Shown here piece by piece: positions 41,239 through 48,796 of a DNA stretch of 64,000 nt. Position numbers and translations under genes: made by a program. Positions within the stretch are counted from its first letter, which is position 1; every line of letters begins with the position of its first letter. The notes beneath the pieces were generated by a model. The model did no database searches and was not told the origin of the DNA. It saw only the letters and a list, made by a program, of their open reading frames with translations. This DNA is from Thiothrix subterranea (GTDB lineage Bacteria; Pseudomonadota; Gammaproteobacteria; Thiotrichales; Thiotrichaceae), in the NCBI RefSeq assembly GCF_030930995.1, contig NZ_CP133217.1, positions 3,648,001-3,712,000 of the forward strand, in the 5' to 3' direction.

Positions 41239-41544
41239 TTACAGCCAGCTTTGGGTGGTGTCGTTATTTGCCGTCAGGTCTACAAAACCTGCGTAATCCA
41301 CGCTCACAATCCCATCCATTGCTTTGCCTTCTAAACCGCGTGCCGCTAGGTCTGCACCTAACACATACACAGTCTTATCAGACATCGCAGCCTTTATCTT
41401 ACCAGAAAAGCTTGATCCATCGACTGCACCAACCACGGCATCTTCAATCATCAGGATCGAATCACCTGCATTGGCATGTGCCAAGCAGCTTTCAAAAGCC
41501 ACACGTTCAAACGGGGACTTGTTGACAATATGTAACATAGACAT
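41239..41544 (-). CDS. dsrH: Sulfur relay protein DsrH
   Basis: DsrH is a TusB-like subunit of the DsrE2F2H2 sulfurtransferase. The 101-residue protein (MSMLHIVNKSPFERVAFESC) has its conserved cysteine at position 20, as in Allochromatium. The C-terminus DYAGFVDLTANNDTTQSWL is typical. I chose the ATG at 41544, preceded by GGAGGA; a TTG two codons upstream is also in frame. Confidence 0.94.
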   Translation of the reverse strand: MSMLHIVNKSPFERVAFESCLAHANAGDSILMIEDAVVGAVDGSSFSGKIKAAMSDKTVYVLGADLAARGLEGKAMDGIVSVDYAGFVDLTANNDTTQSWL

Positions 41545-41558
41545 GTTCAAATCCTCCG

Positions 41559-41963
41559 TTAGAAGCTCAAAATCACTTCTTGCTCTGCCATCATTGCAGC
41601 CATTTCCTCGCGGTTGACCAGAATAATGGAAGGCTTTTCAGCGTAATCGTCGTCAGCGTCTTCGTAGGTGAGTTCCATCAGGTCATCAACCGTCAGGCCA
41701 CGCTCTGCCAAAGACTCGGTGGAAACATACAACTTGGTAATGTCGTAGTCACCCAGTGCACGGAAAGTCGGCGAGAAATTCTTCATGCCGGTTGCTTTGC
41801 TGTTTTGGCCTTTGGTAATTTGGTAAACACCGTCGTCGATGAATGCCAAACTGACATTTTGCTCAAACGCAGCGGAAATCAATACGACTTCCAAGGCTTC
41901 CAGTGCGTAGACCGTGCCGTAAGGAGCTTTGCGGTTTACAAACAGAAAATTCTTTGTAGACAT
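41559..41963 (-). CDS. dsrF: Sulfur relay protein DsrF
   Basis: DsrF is the TusC-like subunit of DsrEFH. The 134-residue protein begins MSTKNFLFVNRKAPYGTVYALEALEVVLISAAF (start chosen at MSTKNF, 41963, after GGAGC) and has the DsrE/F-like fold with FIDDGVYQITKGQ. No cysteine is found in the protein, in line with DsrF being structural while DsrE and DsrH carry the active cysteines. It is 14 bases from dsrH. Confidence 0.93.
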   Translation of the reverse strand: MSTKNFLFVNRKAPYGTVYALEALEVVLISAAFEQNVSLAFIDDGVYQITKGQNSKATGMKNFSPTFRALGDYDITKLYVSTESLAERGLTVDDLMELTYEDADDDYAEKPSIILVNREEMAAMMAEQEVILSF

Positions 41964-41976
41964 CTTTATCAGCTCC

Positions 41977-42369
41977 TTAATCGCCAAACACGACTAAACG
42001 ATCAGACTGGATACCGCCTTCAACCAACTGACCCAAGCCCGAAATACGGAAACCGGGGGCAATGTTGTTAGCATCCAAACCTTGACGTTTCGCTTCATCG
42101 GCATCCATCAAGCCGCGACGTTGTGCCGCTGCAATACAGATAACCAAGTCCAAACCGTGCTTTTCAGCCAACTCTGACCAAGATTTCTGGATCAGGCGGT
42201 CGTCAGCCGGTGGAACGCTCAGACGTGTGCCGTTATTTACGCCGTCATGGTAGAAGAAAACACGGAAAATCTCGTGTCCCTTCTCCAGCGCGGCACGGGT
42301 GAACTGCAAGGCAGTATCAGCAGACTGGTGCTGATACGGGCCTTCGTTAACCATAATTGTGTATTTCAT
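41977..42369 (-). CDS. dsrE: Sulfurtransferase DsrE
   Basis: DsrE is the TusD-like catalytic subunit of DsrEFH and hands sulfur to DsrC. The 130-residue protein begins MKYTIMVNEGPYQHQSADTA and has the active cysteine at position 78 in LDLVICIAAAQRRG, the same position as in Allochromatium DsrE. It follows dsrB by 28 bases. Confidence 0.95.
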   Translation of the reverse strand: MKYTIMVNEGPYQHQSADTALQFTRAALEKGHEIFRVFFYHDGVNNGTRLSVPPADDRLIQKSWSELAEKHGLDLVICIAAAQRRGLMDADEAKRQGLDANNIAPGFRISGLGQLVEGGIQSDRLVVFGD

Positions 42370-42397
42370 TCCGTGCTATTCCTCGTATCGTTGTCGA

Positions 42398-43474
42398 TCA
42401 GAAGCGGATGTGCGTTGAAGAGTTCAGGTTCGCACGCGCACCACGCCAGTTGTCGATGTGATACTTGGTGAATGGCAAACCAGTCACTTCAAAGAAACGC
42501 GGCCAGCCGATACGCTCAACCCACTCGTTGATACGTTCCCAATCTTTCGCGCCAGCTTTGTAGCATTCCAGAATCTTCTTAACAATCGCAGTCGCTTCAG
42601 GCCAACGTGGTGGGTTGTTCGGGATACCCGCTGCAACCAAACGTTGGAAAGTAGGCTTACCACGTGCGTTGGAGTGATTACCACCGATCCAAACAGCCAA
42701 CTGAGTCGCTTCGTGGTCGTTGATTTGCATTGGAGGGCATGGCGGGTAGCAAGCACCACAGCAAATGCACTTCTTCTCATCAACTTCCAAGGAAGGCTTG
42801 CCGTCAACCATTGCAGGGCGAATCGCCGCTACCGGGCAACGTGCTACCACTGTTGGACGCTCGCACACATTACCAACCAGCGCGTGGTTGATTTTGGGTG
42901 GCTTGGTATGTTGTACGTTGATCGCGATGTCACCTTGACCGCCGCAGTTGATCTGGCAGCAAGAAGTGGTGATATGTACGCGGTTAGGCATGTTCCATGC
43001 TTTAAACTCAGGCAGCAACTCATCCATCATCGCTTTCACAACGCCGGATGCGTCAGTACCCGGAATGTCGCAGTGCAACCAACCTTGAGTATGAGACAGT
43101 GAAGTAACCGAGTTACGTGTACCACCGACTGGGAAACCAGCATCTTCCAATGCTTTTACCAGTGGTTCGACTTTCGCGCCATCCGCTACTTGGAATTCGA
43201 TGTTAGAACGAATGGTGAAGTGAACATAACCTTCGCCATAAGTATCGCCGATGTCCATCAGCTTGCGCAGGGTGAACACGTCGAGGATACGTTGAGTACC
43301 GGCACGAACTGTCCAAACTTTTTCGCCAGTTTTGGAAACGTGAACCAAAACGCCTGGGCGTGGGTCTTCGTGATATGCCCACAGGCCGAAGTTACGGCGC
43401 ATAACTGGGTGCATGTACTGGAAACCATCCGGGCATCCAGATTCAATAGGATCGCGCATTTCTGGTGCGGCCAT
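42398..43474 (-). CDS. dsrB: Reverse dissimilatory sulfite reductase beta subunit
   Basis: DsrB and DsrA form the alpha2beta2 siroheme enzyme that, in sulfur oxidisers, converts DsrC-bound sulfur to sulfite. The 358-residue protein has the siroheme/4Fe-4S cysteines in TTSCCQINCGGQGD and CERPTVVARCPVAAIRP, and the ferredoxin motif KKCICCGACYPPCPPM. It follows dsrA by 83 bases with a hairpin between. A clear GGAGG lies before its ATG. Confidence 0.96.
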   Translation of the reverse strand: MAAPEMRDPIESGCPDGFQYMHPVMRRNFGLWAYHEDPRPGVLVHVSKTGEKVWTVRAGTQRILDVFTLRKLMDIGDTYGEGYVHFTIRSNIEFQVADGAKVEPLVKALEDAGFPVGGTRNSVTSLSHTQGWLHCDIPGTDASGVVKAMMDELLPEFKAWNMPNRVHITTSCCQINCGGQGDIAINVQHTKPPKINHALVGNVCERPTVVARCPVAAIRPAMVDGKPSLEVDEKKCICCGACYPPCPPMQINDHEATQLAVWIGGNHSNARGKPTFQRLVAAGIPNNPPRWPEATAIVKKILECYKAGAKDWERINEWVERIGWPRFFEVTGLPFTKYHIDNWRGARANLNSSTHIRF

Positions 43475-43513
43475 GTGAAGCCTCCGTCAAACTCAAATTT
43501 ATCAATAATCTGG

Positions 43514-43546
43514 GCAACAAGGCAGGGTTAAACACTGCCCTGTTGC
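43514..43546 (-). promoter_or_regulatory. Intercistronic hairpin between dsrA and dsrB
   Basis: GCAACAAGGCAG (43514-43525) and CTGCCCTGTTGC (43535-43546) form a 12-bp stem with one G-U type position on the transcript. There is no T run, so it is probably an mRNA-stabilising or processing element rather than a terminator. Confidence 0.6.
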
Positions 43547-43557
43547 GAAGTGCCGTC

Positions 43558-44859
43558 TTAGGCAGCAGCAGCCATTTTCTCTTCGCGCTTGCGGTTGAAC
43601 CAAGCTTCAGCAGCTTCGTCCCAACCATCAGTACGCACGTAAGAAACGTTACGTGGTTGCTTGATCATGTTTGGATCTGGGTCGATACCGATACCTTCGA
43701 GGAAGTTCACCAGACCGATACGCTCAATCATTTCGCCGCAACGTTCGTGTTCCAGACCGTTTTCAGCCCAGAAGTCGATGATGGAAGCAGCCAATTCAAC
43801 GATGCGCTCGTAATCTTCTTCAGTATCCAGCTTCATGAATGGGATCGTAACGATACCCATCAAGTCGCCGATTTTCAGAGTACGCTTACCACCGATCAGT
43901 ACGGTTACGCCTTTGTCATCACCGACTTGCAGTGCTTTTGGCATAACGTTCAGGCAGTGCATACAACGTACACAGTTGCTGTTATCAACCGTAATGGTGT
44001 CGTCATCGTTCAGCTTGATCGCTTGCGTTGGGCAGCGGCTGATTACGTTGTCGAACATGTATTGACGACCCGCAGAACGATCACCTTCTTTGCCAATTTC
44101 TTTGGCTTTCTTCATGATCATTTCTTTAACGGCTTCTTGGTTGACTTTCATGTCATCACGCCAAGTACCGATAACGGCGAAGTCCGCACGTTCAATCGCG
44201 TTCTGGCAGTCATTCGGGCAGCCAGAAATTTTGAATTTGAACTTGTAAGGCAGAGCCGGGCGATGCACGTCATCCGTGAAGTTATTCATCAGACGGCGAT
44301 GGATCGCGTGTTCGTTACAGTTGGACATTTCGCAACGTGCTGCACCGACGCAAGACATACCAGTACGCACGCAAGGACCTGCACCACCCAAGTCCCAACC
44401 GTATTCGTTGATTTCATCAAAGAAGTGTTGGAAGTTAACGCTGTTTGCACCGATGAACATGATATTGCCGGTTTGACCGTGGAAGGTCTGCAAACCAGAA
44501 CCCCACTTCTCCCAGCTATCAGCTAATTGGCGCAGCATGTCAGTGGTGTAGTAGTTGCCAGCAGGTGGCTGTACACGCAGGGTGTGGAATTCTTTGGATT
44601 CCGGGAACATGTGACCGACTTCAGAGAAGCGCGGAATAATGCCGCCGCCATAACCGAAGACAGAAATAGTACCACCTTTCCAGTAGCCCATTTTGGTTTC
44701 GTAAGAATGCTCCAACTGACCCATCAGGCCGTTGATGGTGTTGCGGATGCGCTCATCTGGATGCTCATCACGCAGTTTCTTGAAACCGCTGATGAAGCTA
44801 GGCCATGGGCCTTCTTCCAGTACATCCAGCATCGGCGTTGGATAATTGTTCGTTGCCAT
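43558..44859 (-). CDS. dsrA: Reverse dissimilatory sulfite reductase alpha subunit
   Basis: DsrA is the catalytic alpha subunit of the siroheme sulfite reductase. The 433-residue protein has siroheme/4Fe-4S cysteines in RTGMSCVGAARCEMSNC and FKISGCPNDCQNA, and a ferredoxin insert with CPTQAIKL and NCVRCMHCLNVMP. The ATG at 44859 (MATNNYPTPML) follows GGAGG; a longer frame to 44886 is less likely. It is the first gene of the dsr operon, with a leader of about 250 bases upstream. Confidence 0.96.
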   Translation of the reverse strand: MATNNYPTPMLDVLEEGPWPSFISGFKKLRDEHPDERIRNTINGLMGQLEHSYETKMGYWKGGTISVFGYGGGIIPRFSEVGHMFPESKEFHTLRVQPPAGNYYTTDMLRQLADSWEKWGSGLQTFHGQTGNIMFIGANSVNFQHFFDEINEYGWDLGGAGPCVRTGMSCVGAARCEMSNCNEHAIHRRLMNNFTDDVHRPALPYKFKFKISGCPNDCQNAIERADFAVIGTWRDDMKVNQEAVKEMIMKKAKEIGKEGDRSAGRQYMFDNVISRCPTQAIKLNDDDTITVDNSNCVRCMHCLNVMPKALQVGDDKGVTVLIGGKRTLKIGDLMGIVTIPFMKLDTEEDYERIVELAASIIDFWAENGLEHERCGEMIERIGLVNFLEGIGIDPDPNMIKQPRNVSYVRTDGWDEAAEAWFNRKREEKMAAAA

Positions 44860-45180
44860 ACCTGCCTCCTCAGTAAACGATTGCAATGGCGCTTCCTCTT
44901 GACTAGCTCTACAAACTTCACAGCCAAGGGAAAGATCAAGTCAAAAACGGGTCACGTAACGTGGTTTCGCTCTATTTGCGAGTGGGCTAAGTGTATGCGT
45001 CATGCCTGCATCATAGAATCTCACCCATGGGGTGTTAGCTGAATCCATGCTGTATCCCTAAGGGGATAGGCGCTTAACATAATCAAAAATAGTCCACTAG
45101 CAGCGGTACAATAGCATATTCGGATTTTTTAATATTGCAAATAGCTACAGTGATTATCGGTCTTTGTCGAGGTCTATAAG
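44860..45180. promoter_or_regulatory. Divergent regulatory region between dsrA and the dioxygenase gene
   Basis: This 321-bp stretch has no gene. It contains a candidate dsr promoter (listed separately), the palindrome TATCCC-TAAG-GGGATA (45053-45068) and the inverted repeat CACCC-ATG-GGGTG with one extra G (45022-45034). Both lie in the presumed dsrA leader and could be regulator sites or RNA hairpins. A promoter for the plus-strand genes should also be here but is not obvious. Confidence 0.5.
45113..45140 (-). promoter_or_regulatory. Candidate sigma-70 promoter for the dsr operon
   Basis: On the minus strand TTGCAA (45140-45135) and TATGCT (45118-45113) are spaced by 16 bases. Transcription would start near 45106, giving a dsrA leader of about 250 bases. 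Assignment is by pattern only. Confidence 0.45.
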
Positions 45181-46086
45181 ATGCATAATTCTCCTTTTAA
45201 TCTCAATGAGTTAACCACCTATCAAACATGGCGTAACAAAAAATTATCAGCCTACCCGTTACGACCCGAAGCGTTGATGACGACAATTGCAGACCCTGAA
45301 AACCCCACTGACACCGAAATAGCGCAACTTCAACAGATTTGCCGCGAACACAATTTCGCGCTGTACCATTTTGCGCAAGGCGACGTGTGCAGCAAGCGGC
45401 ACGTCCACCGTTTAGGGCAGAAAGTGGGCTTGTTGCGGCTGGATAGCAATCTGTGCGCGGATGAAGATAGCCTCACTTCCTTACACGTTACCTCGCATGC
45501 GGGGCAGCATGATTACATTCCCTACACCAATAAACCGCTGAGTTGGCATACCGACGGTTACTACAACCTGCCCGAAGAGCAAATTCACGGCATGTTGTTG
45601 CATTGCGCCCAACCCGCACTCGAAGGCGGTGAAAGCTGGTTGATGGATCATGAAATTGCTTACATTTTATTGCGTGATGCTAACCCCGATTACATCCACG
45701 CTTTGATGCACCCGAATGCGTTCACGATTCCTGCCAATGTATTGAACGGGGAAATCATTCGCCCTGAACAGTCCGGCCCCGTGTTTAGCGTCACCGCTGC
45801 GGGGCATTTGCACATGCGCTATTCCGCCCGCCAGCGCAATGTGATCTGGCGCGATGACCCGATGACAAGGGAAGCCGCCGATTTCCTATTGAATTTATGG
45901 CAACAGGACTCACCTTACAAAATAAGGTACACATTGCAGGCAGGCGAAGGCTTGCTGTGCAACAACGTGCTGCACAACCGCACCGCATTTAAAGACAGCG
46001 ACGACCCGACACAAACCCGCTTACTGTATCGCGGACGCTATTTTGATCGGGTGGAAGAACCTAAGGAGACAATATGCTCAGTTTAA
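45181..46086 (+). CDS. TauD/TfdA-family Fe(II)/2-oxoglutarate dioxygenase
   Basis: The 301-residue protein has the TauD-like jelly-roll pattern: LSWHTDGYYN with the first His and Asp iron ligands, NNVLHNRTAF with the second His, and TRLLYRGRYF with the arginine that binds 2-oxoglutarate. TauD enzymes release sulfite from sulfonates, but many relatives act on other substrates, so the substrate is unknown. It is divergent from dsrA. Its end overlaps the next small gene by 13 bases, and the two are probably coupled. Confidence 0.85.
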   Translation: MHNSPFNLNELTTYQTWRNKKLSAYPLRPEALMTTIADPENPTDTEIAQLQQICREHNFALYHFAQGDVCSKRHVHRLGQKVGLLRLDSNLCADEDSLTSLHVTSHAGQHDYIPYTNKPLSWHTDGYYNLPEEQIHGMLLHCAQPALEGGESWLMDHEIAYILLRDANPDYIHALMHPNAFTIPANVLNGEIIRPEQSGPVFSVTAAGHLHMRYSARQRNVIWRDDPMTREAADFLLNLWQQDSPYKIRYTLQAGEGLLCNNVLHNRTAFKDSDDPTQTRLLYRGRYFDRVEEPKETICSV

Positions 46087-46271
46087 GCCAAATTTTGATG
46101 GTAGATGGCGATAAAATCAGCAATTTCGAGGAGCTAAAACAGCTCGTGCAACAACGCGCTCTCGAAACCGGCTCGATCTTTTTCCAGATTGATATTGAAC
46201 CACCCGGCTACAAAGACCGCCCCGAAGACTGGTACGACCAGTTAGAAATTACTTTTTCGTCGGCGAGGTAA
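46074..46271 (+). CDS. Small hypothetical protein, 65 aa
   Basis: I do not recognise this protein. It is soluble and acidic, starting MLSLSQILMVDGDKISNFEEL and ending LEITFSSAR. The start overlaps the dioxygenase end by 13 bases and the stop lies 5 bases before the Cas6-like gene, so it is part of a three-gene unit. The gene is supported by this tight packing and good coding character. Confidence 0.7.
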   Translation: MLSLSQILMVDGDKISNFEELKQLVQQRALETGSIFFQIDIEPPGYKDRPEDWYDQLEITFSSAR

Positions 46272-46276
46272 GCGCA

Positions 46277-46966
46277 ATGTTTTGGCAGGAAGACGAGGAT
46301 AAAACCCTCCCCTATCAAGCACCCGATGACGTGCTGGACGTGAGTTTCGCTATTTCGTGTAAGCAATTGCCGCTGGATCATGCGTGGGATTTGGCACAAG
46401 CCGTCCAGCAAGCCCTGCCTTGGTTTGCCGATGAAATCGTCGCGGGTGTACACCCGATTCACGTTGCTGAAAGTGGCAACGGCTGGGAACGCCCCGATGA
46501 TGCCAGCAACCAATTCCTGCTACCGTCACGGCGCACGCGAATGTTTTTACGCATTCCCAAATCACGCATCCCCGAAACACAAGCACTGTCTGGCACAACG
46601 CTGGATGTGAACGGCTACGCGGTCGGCTTGCGGGACATGAAGGAAAAGCCTTTCGTACACACCTCAGTAATTTTTGCACGTTACGTATTATCAGATGAGA
46701 CGGAAGACGAAAACAGCTTCCTGCAACGCATGGCAGCAGAAGTAAAACGGGTAGCAGATTTCAAGGTAAAAAAGATGCTGTGCGGCAAAAGTCACGCACT
46801 GCGTACCCCGCAAGGCGTGTTACACACCCGTCACTTAATGTTGGCGGATTTGGACAGTGACCCGTCTATTCGCTTGCAGCAATACGGGCTGGGTGAAGGG
46901 CGCAAGCTCGGTTGCGGGCTATTTATGCCGCACAAAGGCATTAAAACCCTGAAACCAACGGAATAG
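46277..46966 (+). CDS. Cas6/Cmx6-like RAMP protein (orphan)
   Basis: The 229-residue protein resembles the Cmx6 type of Cas6, the endoribonuclease that cuts CRISPR RNA in type I-MYXAN systems. The C-terminal glycine-rich loop GLGEGRKLGCGLFMPHKGI is the clearest signature, and VSFAISCKQLPLDHAWDLA near the start fits the first RAMP strand and helix. No repeat array and no other cas gene is visible within the window. It sits instead behind a TauD-like gene and beside dsr genes. It may cut a non-CRISPR RNA, or have another role. The family match is by eye. Confidence 0.7.
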   Translation: MFWQEDEDKTLPYQAPDDVLDVSFAISCKQLPLDHAWDLAQAVQQALPWFADEIVAGVHPIHVAESGNGWERPDDASNQFLLPSRRTRMFLRIPKSRIPETQALSGTTLDVNGYAVGLRDMKEKPFVHTSVIFARYVLSDETEDENSFLQRMAAEVKRVADFKVKKMLCGKSHALRTPQGVLHTRHLMLADLDSDPSIRLQQYGLGEGRKLGCGLFMPHKGIKTLKPTE

Positions 46967-47083
46967 TCACGCACCTTTCCCCTATCCCTTTTGAGGAATG
47001 GGAGGCGCACTGCTTTTTCGTATAATTTTGCGGTCAAGAATTTCATCGAATGGCAACATTCATATTTGCATGAGGAATTAAAC

Positions 47084-47428
47084 ATGGCTTACGAAGTAAA
47101 CGGTACAACCATCGAAACCACCGAAGCAGGTTATCTGGTAGACCTCAACGATTGGAACGAAGAAGTTGCTAAAGTTATTGCTGCTGAAGAAGGTATTGGC
47201 GAATTGAGCGAGCGTCATTGGGATGTGATCAACTATTTGCGTGATCAATACATCAACAACGGTGGCACGCAACCAATGGAACGCATTATCCAGAAAGCCA
47301 TGGCTGATCAGTGGGGCGACAAAAAGCTGACCAGTAAAGACATGTACACCCTGTTCCCACGCGCACCAAGCAAGCAAGGTCTGAAAGTCGCTGGCCTGCC
47401 AGCCACTAACCGCAAAGGCGGCTATTGA
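47084..47428 (+). CDS. DsrC/TusE-family protein lacking cysteines (RspA-like)
   Basis: This 114-residue protein has the DsrC fold pattern (TTEAGYLVDLNDWNEEVAKVIA, LSERHWDVINYLRDQY, DMYTLFPRAPSKQGLKVAGLP) but ends in ATNRKGGY. Neither of the two functional cysteines is present and there is no cysteine at all. It therefore cannot carry sulfur. It fits the RspA branch of the TusE-DsrC-RspA superfamily, proposed to be regulatory. I chose ATG 47084 after GAGGAA. A terminator follows. Confidence 0.88.
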   Translation: MAYEVNGTTIETTEAGYLVDLNDWNEEVAKVIAAEEGIGELSERHWDVINYLRDQYINNGGTQPMERIIQKAMADQWGDKKLTSKDMYTLFPRAPSKQGLKVAGLPATNRKGGY

Positions 47429-47438
47429 TTTCTACCCG

Positions 47439-47459
47439 AAAGGGGGTATTCCCCCTTTT
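47439..47459 (+). terminator. Terminator after the DsrC-like gene
   Basis: AAAGGGGG/CCCCCTTT (47439-47446 with 47451-47458) with TATT loop, followed by a short T run. It lies 10 bases after the stop codon. Confidence 0.85.
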
Positions 47460-47516
47460 ACGTGAATCCGTTTATCCTGTTATTAGGATTTGGTTAATTT
47501 TAGAGAGGCATCGGAC

Positions 47517-47708
47517 ATGAGCACTAAGCAAGAGCTGATCAGCGAAATGATTGAAATGCAGCGCAAATTTACTGCATATGAGCAATCAGGTAATTTCAGT
47601 GCTGAAGAGTATTACGTTGGTGAGTGGAAAGCTTACCGCGAACGTTATCAGGAACTGACTAACGAAGTCCGCGAAATGGCTTCTAAAGAAGCGAATTTCT
47701 GGAAATAA
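47517..47708 (+). CDS. Small helical protein, 63 aa
   Basis: I do not recognise this protein. It begins MSTKQELISEMIEMQRKFTA, is highly charged and helical (probable coiled-coil), and ends EANFWK. It has GAGAGG upstream of the ATG at 47517. It lies between two strong terminators, so it is expressed as a single gene, and its codon use suggests it is real and well expressed. Its position between RspA-like and other sulfur genes is suggestive only. Confidence 0.72.
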   Translation: MSTKQELISEMIEMQRKFTAYEQSGNFSAEEYYVGEWKAYRERYQELTNEVREMASKEANFWK

Positions 47709-47732
47709 GCTGTCACAGCTTCAGATACGCAT

Positions 47733-47757
47733 AAAGCCGCTCATTAGCGGCTTTTTT
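47733..47757 (+). terminator. Rho-independent terminator
   Basis: AAAGCCGCT/AGCGGCTTT (47733-47741 with 47746-47754), CATT loop, and a run of T to 47757. It ends the 63-aa gene and may serve the convergent gene also. Confidence 0.9.
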
Positions 47758-47781
47758 AATGCCAATAACGGATGAAGCAAC

Positions 47782-48672
47782 CTACTGAGTACACGTTACA
47801 CAGCCCGGCTTGCCGACCGAACGCACTTTACGCACTTCAGCCCAAACACCAAAATTCGCCTCATGGCGCACATCTAAAATCTCAACGAGATCACCCTTTT
47901 GGAAACCACCCATGGTGCGAGTACCATAAGGCTGGTCGTAAATGCCGTGAATTTTTTGCGTGCGGTATTGCTCACCAATCACGGGTAAACCACTGTGTGA
48001 AGCAATATGCAAACGCTGCCCATGCCAGCCTTGCTCACGCAATTCCCCCAAATATACCCAAGTGATAATGCCTACCGGTAACGGCTGACCGCGCGGCACG
48101 TCATCGGGAATCACCACAGCATTGGCCGCCACCACATTTTCTTGAAAGCTTGGCGCAAGCTGAAAACTCGCATCACTCGACTCCTGCTTTCTGAGAATTT
48201 CAGAACGATTGGCTTGTGCCACGCGCTCATCGTCATTGGCTTTAATCGCTTTAACGGCTTTGACTTTTTTAACCGCCGTTTTTGATGTCAGCAGCGTTTT
48301 TTGCGTGACCACGGCGGGACGTTTTACTGCTACTGCCGAAAAATCTTGCCCCACGCGCGTAAAGTCAATGACGGCAGTATTATTATTTAATGCCACAGGA
48401 ACACGCGCCACTGGAGCGGGCGCAGGCGGTGGTGGCAGCGGAATACGGCTGGTACGCACCACACGCAGCGGCTTCACGTCTTGTAAGCTACTGCTTAAAA
48501 CAGACGGAGCGGGCGGCAACACGTCATTGGCTTCCAATACATTAAGACGCTGATAGAAATAACCTAAACCTGCCAACGTACTCGCTTGCACGGCGGCGAT
48601 CGGCCCCCAAATCACAAGCTGTTTGGCGTGACTTTCCCACCACGACACTTTTTTGATTACCAATTGCCCCAT
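47782..48672 (-). CDS. Membrane-anchored hypothetical protein with Pro-rich linker and SH3-like end
   Basis: I do not recognise this 296-residue protein. A membrane segment at about residues 18-40 (LVIWGPIAAVQASTLAGLGYF) is followed by a linker with PLPPPPAPAPVARVPVA and a Lys-rich stretch, then a folded C-terminal part. That part (YRTQKIHGIYDQPYGTRTMG, KGDLVEILDVRHE, VWAEVRKVRS) looks like an SH3-type beta barrel, as in cell-envelope proteins. The end has a CVTC motif (GCVTCTQ), which could bind metal or form a disulfide. It likely faces the periplasm. Confidence 0.75.
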   Translation of the reverse strand: MGQLVIKKVSWWESHAKQLVIWGPIAAVQASTLAGLGYFYQRLNVLEANDVLPPAPSVLSSSLQDVKPLRVVRTSRIPLPPPPAPAPVARVPVALNNNTAVIDFTRVGQDFSAVAVKRPAVVTQKTLLTSKTAVKKVKAVKAIKANDDERVAQANRSEILRKQESSDASFQLAPSFQENVVAANAVVIPDDVPRGQPLPVGIITWVYLGELREQGWHGQRLHIASHSGLPVIGEQYRTQKIHGIYDQPYGTRTMGGFQKGDLVEILDVRHEANFGVWAEVRKVRSVGKPGCVTCTQ

Positions 48673-48796
48673 GCAAAACTCCTTGTAGCTGCATCTACGT
48701 TATTTCCTTTTTCTACCTAAAATAGCGTGAGATGCAAACTGCATTCCAGATAAAGAATAGGAATTTTCAGCTTAGTGGTGGGTTTACGTTAGGTAA

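Noticed and set aside
43465-44526. 353-codon frame antisense to dsrA
   Set aside because: Shadow of dsrA rich in Thr, His and Phe; not a real protein.
46277-46966. CRISPR array near the Cas6-like gene
   Set aside because: I looked for spaced direct repeats of 25-40 bases around 44-49 kb and in the accessory island, and found none.
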